Below are positions 43,633 to 52,398 of a stretch of 64,000 nucleotides of DNA, one piece after another (the first letter of the stretch is position 1; the number at the start of each line of letters is the position of its first letter). The notes under the pieces were generated by a model, which did not search any database, was not told where the DNA came from, and saw only the letters and a program-made list of their open reading frames with translations. The translations under genes were made by a program, and so were the position numbers. Source of the DNA: Hyphomonas sp. BRH_c22 (GTDB taxonomy: Bacteria; Pseudomonadota; Alphaproteobacteria; Caulobacterales; Hyphomonadaceae); assembly GCF_000961795.1 (NCBI RefSeq), contig NZ_LADU01000054.1, positions 1 through 64,000 of the forward strand, written 5' to 3'.

Positions 43633-45015
43633 ATGACGAAACGAATCCTGACGAGCCTTGCAACATTGATCCTGGCGGGGTGCATCTGCGTGCCCTTGAA
43701 GGTGGCGGCTGAGCCAGCAGACGTGGACAAGGCTGTCGAGATTCTGGGAGCGTCTGTGGCGTTTGACACGGTGGAAGGCCGTGGCAAGGTGCCCGCCTAT
43801 GCCGAATACCTGGCCGGGGTGCTGATCGCGGGCGGCTTTGCGGCGGAAGACGTGGCAGTCGAGCCCTTTGGCGAGACGGCGGCCCTGATGGCGCACTATG
43901 CGGGCCGCAGCAGCGCGACGCCGATCATTCTGAATGCGCACATGGACGTCGTGGAAGCGGACCCGGCCGACTGGGTGCGTGACCCCTTCAGGATGGAGAC
44001 CGACGGGACCTATTTCTACGGGCGCGGCGTGCTGGACAATAAATACGGGCTGACCATGCTGGTCACCACGCTGATGCGTCTGAAGCGCGAAGGCTTTGTG
44101 CCGGAACACGACATCATTCTGGTCCTGACGGGCGATGAAGAGACAGCGCAGGTGACAGCTGCGGAACTGGCGCCACGCTTCAAGGGCGCGCGGATGCTGC
44201 TGAACGCCGATGCGGGCGGCGGCACGCTTGGCGAGGATGGAACGCCTCTCTATTACAGCCTGCAGGCGGGCGAGAAGACCTATGCCGATTTCGAAGTTGT
44301 GATCACAAATCCCGGCGGGCATTCCAGCCGGCCCACGGGCAGCAATGCCATTGTCGACATGTCGCATGCGCTGGCGAGGGTGGCAGCCTATGCCTTCCCG
44401 CCGCAGACGAGCGAGCTGACGCAGGCCTATTTCCGCGAGACGGCGAAGCAGACACCGGGCGCGCTGGGCGGGGCCATGGCGCGTTTTGCCGAGGACAAGG
44501 ACGATGCAGAGGCCGTGGCCATCCTGTCGGCCGAGCCAGAATACATTGGCCAGGTCCGCACGACCTGCGTCGCGACACAGATCGAGGGCGGCCATGCCCA
44601 GAACGCCCTGCCCCAGCGTGTCGCAGCTAATATCAATTGCCGGATATTCCCGGGCGTTCCGCCGCGCACGGTGCAGGCGAAACTGCAGGAACTGGTGGGC
44701 GATGCGGGAATGGTGACCTTTCCACTGGAGTTCCCGCAAAGCGAGACGTCACCTCTGGATGCCGAACTGATGGCGGCGGTCCGCAAAGCGGTCGACACGC
44801 ATGTGCCAGGCCTGCCGATCATTCCGAGCATGTCGGCAGGAACGACAGACAGCCTGCTGTTCCGCGGCCAGGGCATTCCGAGCTATGGCGTGTCCGGCGT
44901 GTTCATGAAGCCGTCTGACGACTATGCGCACGGCCTGAACGAGCGGGTTCCGGTGGATTCCATCCCGGGGGCGCTGGAACACTGGCACGTCCTGCTGACC
45001 GAACTGGCTGGCTAG
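43633..45015 (+). CDS. M20 family metallopeptidase, probable lipoprotein
   Basis: This 460-residue zinc exopeptidase has an N-terminal signal ending in the lipobox LAGC (C17), so it may be a lipoprotein. Metal ligands are visible in NAHMDVV, GRGVLDNKYG, TGDEETAQ (catalytic EE pair) and DDYAHGLNE. The dimerisation domain lies between about 210 and 330. It degrades peptides in the periplasm, though the exact specificity is unknown. Its 3' end overlaps the convergent antiporter gene by four bases. Confidence 0.9.
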   Translation: MTKRILTSLATLILAGCICVPLKVAAEPADVDKAVEILGASVAFDTVEGRGKVPAYAEYLAGVLIAGGFAAEDVAVEPFGETAALMAHYAGRSSATPIILNAHMDVVEADPADWVRDPFRMETDGTYFYGRGVLDNKYGLTMLVTTLMRLKREGFVPEHDIILVLTGDEETAQVTAAELAPRFKGARMLLNADAGGGTLGEDGTPLYYSLQAGEKTYADFEVVITNPGGHSSRPTGSNAIVDMSHALARVAAYAFPPQTSELTQAYFRETAKQTPGALGGAMARFAEDKDDAEAVAILSAEPEYIGQVRTTCVATQIEGGHAQNALPQRVAANINCRIFPGVPPRTVQAKLQELVGDAGMVTFPLEFPQSETSPLDAELMAAVRKAVDTHVPGLPIIPSMSAGTTDSLLFRGQGIPSYGVSGVFMKPSDDYAHGLNERVPVDSIPGALEHWHVLLTELAG

Positions 45016-46226
45016 GTTTCCACGTCCGCTTCGGTCACGGCGTCCGGCTCCTTGAGCTTGAGAAGGTTTGCGAGCGGCGCGATGGTCCAGCCCTGCGCGA
45101 TGAGCGACACGACGACGATGACAAAGACAATATTGAAGAATTCGATCGTGACTGGCCCCGGTGTGATAACAGGATAGATCGCCAGCAGGACCGGCACCGC
45201 ACCGCGCAGGCCGACCCAGCTGAGGAAGAGGTTTTCGCGAGCGGTGAAGCCCATCCAGCCTATGCTGACCAGAACAGCCAGCGGACGGGCGACGAACATG
45301 AGCACTGCCGCGATTGCGAGTGCGGCCCATATGTCCTTGAGGAGGTGACTGGGCGCCACCAGCAGGCCGAGCAGGAGGAACAGGGCCATCTGGCTGATCC
45401 ATTGCAGGGCCTCGTTGAAGTTCAGGATATTGTCGAGCGGGCGCTGCAGGCGGTTTCGTATCACGATACCGACGATGTAGACGGCTAGGAAGCCGCTGCC
45501 GCCCAGCAAGGCAACTGAAGCGTAAATGGCCAGAGCACCGGACAGCGCCATGGCAGGATAGGTGCCATTGGGAAGCGTCATCCGGTCTATGATGAAGGTC
45601 AGCGCCCGCCCGCCCAGAATGCCCCCGGCCAGGCCGACGCCGATTTGTGTGCACAGGAAGAACAGGAACCCGCCGACCTCCTGCAATGACCCAGGCGGCC
45701 CGCCATTCACGATCGCCGTAAGGGAGACAACGAGGAAAATGGCCATCGGATCGTTAAGGCCGGATTCCAGGACAAGCGTGTTCTTGACGCGCTCACTGAT
45801 GCCCGCCTTGCTTTGCTGGATCAGCAGGAAGGTTGCGGCCGCATCGGTCGATGCAACCGTGGCGCCAAGCAGCAGGCCGACAAACGGGGGCAGGCCGACG
45901 ACGACGCTAGCAAACAGGCCCACAACAGCCGCCGTCACCAGGACGCCAAGCGTGGCCATCATGACGGACGAATTGCGCGCATTGTGGAACATGCCGCGTT
46001 CTGTCTCCAGGCCACCGGCGAACAGGATGATGGCGAGGGCAATGCTGCCGAGATCAAAGCCTGTCTGGAAACTGTAGAACCGGATGCCCCCCGGACCATC
46101 CACGCCGAGCAGCATGCCGACACCGAGCACGATGAGGAGGATCGGCGCGCCGGACCGCCGGGCGAGCGGCATGAGCGTGAACGTCGCGAACACAATCACG
46201 CTCGACAGAAAGATCGCCAGTTCCAT
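45012..46226 (-). CDS. CPA1 cation/proton antiporter (NhaP2-like)
   Basis: This 404-residue membrane protein has about 12 helices. Family signatures are FAGGLETERGMFHNARNS, LLGATVASTDAAATFLL and VLESGLNDPMAIFLVV, where the ND in GLNDP is the ion-binding pair of the CPA family. The long cytoplasmic TrkA-C/CorC tail of full-length NhaP2 is absent, so it is the short form. Two ATGs are possible (46232 and 46226). GAGGGA ends directly before the first and about six bases before the second, so 46226 is favoured. A leader capable of a pseudoknot precedes it. It likely exchanges Na+ or K+ for H+. Confidence 0.86.
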   Translation of the reverse strand: MELAIFLSSVIVFATFTLMPLARRSGAPILLIVLGVGMLLGVDGPGGIRFYSFQTGFDLGSIALAIILFAGGLETERGMFHNARNSSVMMATLGVLVTAAVVGLFASVVVGLPPFVGLLLGATVASTDAAATFLLIQQSKAGISERVKNTLVLESGLNDPMAIFLVVSLTAIVNGGPPGSLQEVGGFLFFLCTQIGVGLAGGILGGRALTFIIDRMTLPNGTYPAMALSGALAIYASVALLGGSGFLAVYIVGIVIRNRLQRPLDNILNFNEALQWISQMALFLLLGLLVAPSHLLKDIWAALAIAAVLMFVARPLAVLVSIGWMGFTARENLFLSWVGLRGAVPVLLAIYPVITPGPVTIEFFNIVFVIVVVSLIAQGWTIAPLANLLKLKEPDAVTEADVET

Positions 46227-46344
46227 TTCCATTCCCTCAAGAACAGGCCGAGCCCGCTGGAGCCTGCATCATGTTCCCGGCGGGGCAGGCGCCCCACATC
46301 CAGTTTGAACCGTACAGGTTCGCATGGGAATGATGCACCCCGCC
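46226..46344 (-). ncRNA. Candidate riboswitch: pseudoknotted leader of the antiporter
   Basis: Read on the minus strand, three perfect helices interlock. TGCATCAT (46337-46330) pairs with ATGATGCA (46272-46265). TTCCC (46330-46326) pairs with GGGAA (46278-46274), extending that helix. GGCGGGG (46344-46338) pairs with CCCCGCC (46285-46279) across it, creating a pseudoknot. A local hairpin GAACC-TGTAC-GGTTC closes the loop. GGGGC (46295-46291) can instead pair with GCCCC (46286-46282), competing with the pseudoknot. CATTCCC (46332-46326) is also the exact complement of the ribosome-site segment GGGAATG (46236-46230). This is the logic of a translational switch. The known antiporter-linked classes to compare are nhaA-I, nhaA-II (lithium) and DUF1646 (sodium). 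Confidence 0.6.
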
Positions 46345-46447
46345 GCCGCCGGAGTAAGCAGCGCCAGCGAGTCACCTGCCAATTTGATGATGCACTACGC
46401 TTTCACCACAAATGCTCTAGGTTGGGAATGAGAAGGAGGACGGCCGC

Positions 46448-46864
46448 ATGCATTATGGGGAAATCATTTCGTTGCTGGCGCTGGGGTTTGGCGCCATCCT
46501 GGGCGTTATGGCGCTGATCTCGCCGCGCTGGGCTTCCGGTGTTGTCCGACTGGTTGAAGACCCCGATCCAGACAAGCCGGGCGGCTATTCCGAGTTCCGG
46601 GCGACGTTTGGCGGGTTTTTCATGTTGTCCCACATGATGACGGCGGCCCTGCTGCTGACCGTTTCGGCCAGCGACGTGAACCTGCTGAGCGTGCTTGTGG
46701 TGCTGCCTCTGGCGGCGGCGTGGATGGGCGCGGCCCTCGGACGGACGGTTTCCCTGCTGGTCGATGGCAGCAAGAACCGGTCGAATGGCATGATCCCGGT
46801 GTGGATTCCGATGGAATTTCTTGTCGGACTTGCTATTGCGGCCCCTCTCCTGCAATTCCTGTAG
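46448..46864 (+). CDS. Hypothetical membrane protein (138 aa)
   Basis: This protein has four hydrophobic segments. It begins [21 protein letters not shown] and contains a conserved-looking [28 protein letters not shown] lies well placed before the ATG. It resembles small DUF4345-type membrane proteins, but I cannot name it with confidence. It is transcribed away from the antiporter leader and lies 22 bases before the pseudouridine synthase gene. Confidence 0.72.
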   Translation: MHYGEIISLLALGFGAILGVMALISPRWASGVVRLVEDPDPDKPGGYSEFRATFGGFFMLSHMMTAALLLTVSASDVNLLSVLVVLPLAAAWMGAALGRTVSLLVDGSKNRSNGMIPVWIPMEFLVGLAIAAPLLQFL

Positions 46865-46886
46865 GGCCGAAACGAAAGATACAGAT

Positions 46887-47876
46887 ATGACGGAGCGTCG
46901 AGAGACGGGCCGCACGCGCCAGGAAAAACCTGGTTCGCGCCCCCAGAAAACCCGCACAGGTGCGGTCAAGAACAGCCCGGATACAGCACGGAAAAAGCCC
47001 GGACACAGCCCGAAAACGCTGGCCGAGCCCGACTGGAGCGAAGGCGAGCGCATTGCGAAATATCTCGCGCGCGCAGGCGTCGCCTCGCGCCGCGAAGTTG
47101 AGCGCATGATCGAGGCCGGCGAGGTGATCGTGAATGGCGTGAAGCTGACATCGCCTGCCTTCAAGGTCACCGGCCGCGAGACGATCAAGGTGGGCCGCAA
47201 GACGATCAGCGCACCCGAGCCGACACGCCTGTGGCGATATCACAAGCCAGCCGGCCTGATTGCCACCAACAGCGACCCCGAGGGCCGCCGGACGATCTTT
47301 GACGAATTGCCGAAATCCCTGCCCCGTGTCGTGACTGTCGGGCGTCTCGACCTGACAACCGAGGGCCTGTTACTGCTGACCAATGATGGCGAGCTGGCGC
47401 GGGAACTGGAACTGCCGAAAAATGCGCTGGAGCGGACCTATCGTGTGCGCGCACAGGGCACCGTGACGGACTTCAAGATTGCCGACCTGGCCGCAGGGAT
47501 ATCGGTAGACGGTGTGGACTATGCGCCGATTACCGCCGTGTTCGACCGGGAGAATGGCGCGAACTCGTGGCTGACCGTGACGCTGACCGAGGGCAAGAAG
47601 CGGGAGGTGCGCCGCGCACTGGAGGCCGTGAACCTGATCGTCAACCGGCTGATCCGCATCAATTACGGGCCCTATGAGCTGGGTGACCTGCGCCCCGGCG
47701 CCGTGGAGGAAATTCCCGCCGAACTGATGATTGAAACGGTCGGCCACATGATTGCCGATGCCAACAAGCCGCTGGGGGAGGCGCCGAAACGCGCCGCACC
47801 TGCCGCCAAGTCACACCTTGGCACGCGGCCCGGTTCCACTAGACTTGCTGACAGGAAACGCAGACCCAAAAAATAG
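46887..47876 (+). CDS. RluB/RsuA-type pseudouridine synthase
   Basis: This 329-residue protein has a basic, low-complexity N-terminal ~45 residues. An S4 RNA-binding domain follows ([29 protein letters not shown]), then the catalytic domain with [20 protein letters not shown], where the Asp of RLD is the nucleophile. A basic tail closes it. It likely modifies 23S rRNA (RluB group), though RluF or RsuA specificity cannot be excluded. The ATG at 46887 is preferred; upstream in-frame residues overlap the previous gene. Confidence 0.9.
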   Translation: MTERRETGRTRQEKPGSRPQKTRTGAVKNSPDTARKKPGHSPKTLAEPDWSEGERIAKYLARAGVASRREVERMIEAGEVIVNGVKLTSPAFKVTGRETIKVGRKTISAPEPTRLWRYHKPAGLIATNSDPEGRRTIFDELPKSLPRVVTVGRLDLTTEGLLLLTNDGELARELELPKNALERTYRVRAQGTVTDFKIADLAAGISVDGVDYAPITAVFDRENGANSWLTVTLTEGKKREVRRALEAVNLIVNRLIRINYGPYELGDLRPGAVEEIPAELMIETVGHMIADANKPLGEAPKRAAPAAKSHLGTRPGSTRLADRKRRPKK

Positions 47877-47891
47877 CACACGGAGACCTCC

Positions 47892-49226
47892 ATGGCCGAT
47901 ACCGCGCTTGCCACCCCGCCCGAGACCAAAATGGATCCGGGCCGGACAATGAGCGCGGCGGCGGCCGCGACGTGCAACCAGATCGTTGACCCGGCGGTTT
48001 ATGCGAACCAGCCTGTACTGGACGCCGCCTTTGCCAAACTGAGGGCGGAAGACCCGCTCGCATGGTGCGAACCGGACGATTTCCGGCCTTTCTGGGCAGT
48101 GACCAAGCATGCCGACATCATGGAGATCAGCCGCCAGAACCAGCTGTTCACCAATGGCGAACGGGAAATGCTGTCCTATGTGGAAGCGGAGAAAGGCGTC
48201 TATGCCAAGTTTGGCCAGCCGCACCTGCTGAAGACGCTCGTCCAGCTGGACGACCCGCTTCATTTCAAGCTGCGCCACCTGACCCAGGAATGGTTCATGC
48301 CGCAGAACGTGAAGAAGCGCGAAGACGGTGTGCGGGCGATTGCCAGGCAGTTTGTCGACCGGATGGAAGACCTGGGCGGGGAATGCGACTTCCAGCGCGA
48401 CATCGCCCTGCACTATCCGCTGCGCGTGATCATGCAGATACTGGGCGTACCGGAATCCGACGAGCCGATGATGCTGAAGCTGACGCAGGAGATATTCGGC
48501 GCGCAGGACGAAGACCTCAGCCGGCGCAGGGACGCAATCGAGAACCGCGACGTGGAAGCCGGGCTCGCCTCGATCCAGCAGACGCTGGCCGAGTTTTTCA
48601 TGTATTTCACCGCAATCACCGCAGACCGTCGCGCCAATCCGCGCGACGACGTGTCCACCGTCATCGCCAATGGCATGGTGGACGGCGAGCCGATCGGCCA
48701 GCTGGAAGCGATGAGCTATTACATTATCACGGCAGCCGCCGGGCATGACACGACCAGCGCCTCGACCGGCGGCGGCGTGCTGGCCATGCTGCAGGACCGC
48801 TCGCAGCTGAAGAAGATCATGGATGATCCGAAGGGCATGGCGCGCACGGCCGTTGATGAAGCCATCCGCTGGACAACGCCAGTGAAGCATTTCATGCGCA
48901 CCGCCCATGCCGACTATGACCTGCGCGGCAAAACCGTGAAGGAAGGCGAGAGCCTGCTGCTGTGCTATCCTTCCGGCAACCGCGACGAGGACGTGTTCGA
49001 CGAGCCGTTCAAGTTCAAGGTGGATCGCAGCCCCAACAAGCTGATCTCGTTCGGTCATGGCGGCCACATGTGCCTTGGCATGCACCTGGCCCGCCTTGAA
49101 ATGCAGATCATCTATGAAGAGCTGTTCAGCCGTATCAAGTCGATCGAGCTGGCGGGCGATCCGACCTTCATCAAGGCGAACTTCGTCGGCGGGCCAAAGT
49201 CCATTCCCGTCAGCTACAAATTCTAG
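47892..49226 (+). CDS. Cytochrome P450 (first of two)
   Basis: This 444-residue soluble bacterial P450 has all core motifs. The I-helix oxygen-activation motif is AAGHDTTSA, the ExxR motif is DEAIRW and the heme-binding loop SFGHGGHMCLGMHLARLE carries the cysteine ligand. It hydroxylates an unknown substrate and needs a ferredoxin and reductase, neither of which is encoded next to it. It begins an apparent operon with a second P450, an enoyl-CoA hydratase and a DUF2855 protein, suggesting oxidation of a steroid, terpenoid or similar hydrophobic compound. The gap to the upstream rRNA enzyme is 15 bases. Confidence 0.93.
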   Translation: MADTALATPPETKMDPGRTMSAAAAATCNQIVDPAVYANQPVLDAAFAKLRAEDPLAWCEPDDFRPFWAVTKHADIMEISRQNQLFTNGEREMLSYVEAEKGVYAKFGQPHLLKTLVQLDDPLHFKLRHLTQEWFMPQNVKKREDGVRAIARQFVDRMEDLGGECDFQRDIALHYPLRVIMQILGVPESDEPMMLKLTQEIFGAQDEDLSRRRDAIENRDVEAGLASIQQTLAEFFMYFTAITADRRANPRDDVSTVIANGMVDGEPIGQLEAMSYYIITAAAGHDTTSASTGGGVLAMLQDRSQLKKIMDDPKGMARTAVDEAIRWTTPVKHFMRTAHADYDLRGKTVKEGESLLLCYPSGNRDEDVFDEPFKFKVDRSPNKLISFGHGGHMCLGMHLARLEMQIIYEELFSRIKSIELAGDPTFIKANFVGGPKSIPVSYKF

Positions 49227-49235
49227 GAGACGATC

Positions 49236-50573
49236 ATGGGCTTTCAGAACGTCACGGACACCTATCAGGTCGAACATGCGCCTACCAAGCCGCGCCACCC
49301 GCCTGTGTTTGACCTCACGCCACCGGTGGACCTGACCTCACCGACCGTTTTCTCTGACAATGGCGGCTATACATTCGACGCCTTTGCGACGATGCGTGAA
49401 CGGGCGCCCGTGATGTGGCACCCGGAAGAGTATGGCGCCGGTTTCTGGGCCGTCACATCCTATGACCTGGTCAAGAGGATTGAACTCAACCCGGAAACCT
49501 ATTCCTCTCAAAAGGGCGGGATACTGATGAATTATGGCATGGAGGGCACACCGCGCCATCCGCTGCTGCATTCATCCTCGCTGAACTCGCTTATCAATCT
49601 GGACCGGCCCTACCATACGCCGCTGCGCATGGAGCATATGGCCTATTTCCGCGCCGATTTCGTGGCCGAACTTCGCAAGCGCGTGGCTGCGCATGTCGAC
49701 GTACTGCTCGACAATATGGTAGCGCAGGGCCAGGTGGTCGACATGGTGGAACACTTCTCCGCAGAGCTGCCATTGTTCACACTGTGCGAAATCCTCGGCG
49801 TGCCGCCGGCCGACCGGCCGAAGCTGGTCCACTGGATGCACTTCCTGGAGACATCGCAATACCAGGCGCAACAGGAGGGCCTGGGCAATGTGAGCATGGA
49901 ACAGATCACCGCCTTCATGAACGAAATCCAGGCGATGTTCGACTATGGCCGTTCCCTGCTGGCGGAACGCCGGAAGAATCCGCAACCGGACCTGCTGAGT
50001 GCCATCGCGAACGTGGAGATTGACGGCAAGCCGCTGTCACCGGAATTCCTCGATGGCTCGTGGCTGCTGATCGTCTTTGCGGGCAATGACACGACGCGCA
50101 ATTCGCTGTCTGGCACGATGAAACTGCTGACGCAGAACCCGGACCAGAAGGCGAAACTGATGGCTGACGACAGCCTGTTTCCGAACTTCGTGCACGAGTC
50201 GATCCGCATGGTCAGCCCCGTGACCTATATGCGCCGGACTGCGACGAAGGACACAGAGCTTGGCGGCCAGGGCATTGCCGAGGGCGAGAAGCTGGTCATG
50301 TATTATGCCGCTGCCAATCGCGACCCCGCCAAATTCGATAATCCGGATACGTATGACATTACCCGCGCCAATGCGAAGGAGCATTTGTCATTCGGGCACG
50401 GGCCGCACGTCTGCCTTGGACAGCGCGTGGCCAACATGCAGCTGGAAGCGGCCTATCGCCAGATTCTCAGCCGCTTCCCCGACATTGCCTGGACGGGTGA
50501 ACAGGAAATTGCGCCGAACAACTTTGTTCATGCGATTTCGAGGCTGATGGTGGATATGGGCAAGCCCACATGA
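49236..50573 (+). CDS. Cytochrome P450 (second of two, CYP125-like)
   Basis: This 445-residue P450 has I-helix motif FAGNDTTRNSLSG, ExxR HESIRM and heme loop SFGHGPHVCLGQRVANMQLE. The AGN(D/E)TTRN I-helix and the MRRTATKDTELGGQ segment resemble actinobacterial CYP125/CYP142 steroid side-chain hydroxylases. This is similarity by eye, not a subfamily assignment. It starts nine bases after the first P450 and overlaps the hydratase by four bases, indicating one transcript. Confidence 0.92.
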   Translation: MGFQNVTDTYQVEHAPTKPRHPPVFDLTPPVDLTSPTVFSDNGGYTFDAFATMRERAPVMWHPEEYGAGFWAVTSYDLVKRIELNPETYSSQKGGILMNYGMEGTPRHPLLHSSSLNSLINLDRPYHTPLRMEHMAYFRADFVAELRKRVAAHVDVLLDNMVAQGQVVDMVEHFSAELPLFTLCEILGVPPADRPKLVHWMHFLETSQYQAQQEGLGNVSMEQITAFMNEIQAMFDYGRSLLAERRKNPQPDLLSAIANVEIDGKPLSPEFLDGSWLLIVFAGNDTTRNSLSGTMKLLTQNPDQKAKLMADDSLFPNFVHESIRMVSPVTYMRRTATKDTELGGQGIAEGEKLVMYYAAANRDPAKFDNPDTYDITRANAKEHLSFGHGPHVCLGQRVANMQLEAAYRQILSRFPDIAWTGEQEIAPNNFVHAISRLMVDMGKPT

Positions 50574-51310
50574 GCACGCTGGTCACGCGGGAGGACAAAG
50601 ACGGGCTGGCGCTGCTGACGCTGAATCGGCCGGACAAGCTGAATTCGCTGACCGTCGGCATGTTTCGCGAACTGCGCGCGCATGCGATTGCCCTGAAGAA
50701 GGACGAGACAATCGGGTGCGTGGTCCTGCGCGGCGCAGGGCGCTGCTTCTCGGCCGGTCATGACCTTGGCGACATTGCCGAAGGCGAGAAGGTGCCCTCC
50801 CCCGGCTGGCATTCGGAAACACTGCGCATGCTGGAAACCCTGCCCCAGCCCGTTATCGCCGCCGTGCACGGGCATTGCTATACCGGCGCACTGGAAGTGG
50901 CGCTGGCAGCGGACTTCATTATCGCCGCCGACACAGCAAAGTTTGGCGACACGCATGCCAAATGGGCGCTGACCCCGATCTGGGGCATGAGCCAGCGCCT
51001 GCCGCGGCGCGTGGGCGTGGCGACGGCCAAGCGCCTGATGTTCACGGCAGAAATGATCAATGCGGCAGAGGCCCTGCGGATCGGCCTCGCCGAACAGGTG
51101 GTTCCGGCTGACGAATTCGATGCGGCGATTGACGCGCTTGCGCGCCAGATCCTTGCAAACTCCTCCTTCTCCCATGCCGCCAACAAACGCTTGCTTGAAG
51201 CCACAGATGCGCGCGACATGGATTCCGGCCTTCAATGGGAAATTCTCAGGAATGAGGGCGTCGGACCTGACATGCAGGCGCGAATCGGCGCCTTCATGCG
51301 CAAAGACTAA
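50570..51310 (+). CDS. Enoyl-CoA hydratase/isomerase family protein
   Basis: This 246-residue crotonase-fold protein has an oxyanion-hole block CVVLRGAGRCFSAGHDL and the second conserved region VIAAVHGHCYTGALEVALAADF. In classical hydratases Glu residues follow GxCxGGGxE; here the loop reads HCYTGALEVAL, a variant. It may hydrate or isomerise a CoA ester formed after P450 oxidation. It overlaps the preceding P450 by four bases and is followed 14 bases later by the DUF2855 gene. Confidence 0.88.
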   Translation: MSTLVTREDKDGLALLTLNRPDKLNSLTVGMFRELRAHAIALKKDETIGCVVLRGAGRCFSAGHDLGDIAEGEKVPSPGWHSETLRMLETLPQPVIAAVHGHCYTGALEVALAADFIIAADTAKFGDTHAKWALTPIWGMSQRLPRRVGVATAKRLMFTAEMINAAEALRIGLAEQVVPADEFDAAIDALARQILANSSFSHAANKRLLEATDARDMDSGLQWEILRNEGVGPDMQARIGAFMRKD

Positions 51311-51324
51311 GGGGACGCAAGACC

Positions 51325-52392
51325 ATGGACTACCTGATCAGGCGCGATGACCTTCGTGATTGCCACTGGGCCGATGCGCCGGTGACCGACCTGGCCGACG
51401 GCATGGCGCGGTTGCGCGTCGACGCGTTTGCGCTGACCGCCAATAATGTGACCTACGCCACGTTCGGCGAAGCGATGGAATATTGGAAATTCTTCCCGGC
51501 AGGCTCGTCCGAATTCGGGCGCGTGCCCGTCTGGGGCTTTGCGACGGTGATTGAGTCCAAAGCGCCTGGCGTCGAAGCAGGGGCACGCGTTTACGGATAC
51601 CTGCCGATCTCGGGCACGTTCGATGTTCAGCCAGCCCGTGTCGGCAAGGAGAGCTTCCTTGACGGCGCCGCACACCGGCAGGGCCTGGCGCCGATATACA
51701 ATACCTATGTGCTAACCGCTGCCGACCCGACCTATGATCCTGCCTTCGAAGCGCAGCAGATGCTGTTCCGGCCATTGTTCACAACCGGCTGGATGATTGA
51801 TGACTGCCTGATGGAGACGGGTGATCCCGTGCCGGAGACGGTCGTGATTTCCAGCGCGTCGTCCAAGACCGCGATGGCGCTGGCGCACTGCCTGAAGGCC
51901 CGGGGCGTCGTCGAAGCCGTGGCGCTGACATCGCCGGGCAACGTGAAATATGTTGAAAGCACAGGGCTGTATGCCCGCACGCAGACCTATGACCAGGTCG
52001 ACAGCATGCATGCGCGCGGCCTGACGGCCTTTGTCGATTTCCTCGGACGGCCGGCCCTGACGGCAGACGTGCACAATGCGCTGAAAGACCGCCTCGTGCG
52101 CAGCCTGGTGATTGGCGTGACCGACTGGGAGGGCAATCGCGCGCCGATCAGCCTGCCTGACCCGCAGCCGGAATTCTTCTTCGTTCCGACCTATGCGGCG
52201 CAGCGGGCAAAGGATCTGGGCGCCGATGTGCTGAACCAGAAGCTGGGCACGTCACTGATGGCCTTCTACCGCGCGTCATCTGCATTCGTGACGCCGCAGC
52301 AAGATGCGGGCATGGATGCCATTGATGCGGCCTGGCACGACACGCTGGAGGGCAAGGTCAGCCCCGCGACGGGACGCATCCTGACCTTCTGA
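51325..52392 (+). CDS. DUF2855 family protein
   Basis: This 355-residue protein begins MDYLIRRDDLRDCHWADAP and continues with LTANNVTYATFGEAMEYWKFFP and VPVWGFATVI, the DUF2855 pattern. DUF2855 proteins resemble medium-chain dehydrogenases lacking a clear nucleotide loop and have no established function. It is the last gene of the P450 run, so a role in the same pathway is inferred. Confidence 0.85.
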   Translation: MDYLIRRDDLRDCHWADAPVTDLADGMARLRVDAFALTANNVTYATFGEAMEYWKFFPAGSSEFGRVPVWGFATVIESKAPGVEAGARVYGYLPISGTFDVQPARVGKESFLDGAAHRQGLAPIYNTYVLTAADPTYDPAFEAQQMLFRPLFTTGWMIDDCLMETGDPVPETVVISSASSKTAMALAHCLKARGVVEAVALTSPGNVKYVESTGLYARTQTYDQVDSMHARGLTAFVDFLGRPALTADVHNALKDRLVRSLVIGVTDWEGNRAPISLPDPQPEFFFVPTYAAQRAKDLGADVLNQKLGTSLMAFYRASSAFVTPQQDAGMDAIDAAWHDTLEGKVSPATGRILTF

Positions 52393-52398
52393 GACCCG

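Noticed and set aside
43406..43636. A 76-codon frame considered as a precursor peptide for the ATP-grasp pair
   Set aside because: It starts with TTG, lacks a ribosome site, is on the opposite strand and shows no leader/core pattern. It is more likely chance.
46226..46400. SRP RNA or tmRNA in the antiporter leader region
   Set aside because: The conserved SRP loop sequence (GGTCAGG ... GGAAGCAGCC) and a tmRNA acceptor arm or tag frame are absent. A pseudoknotted leader fits better.
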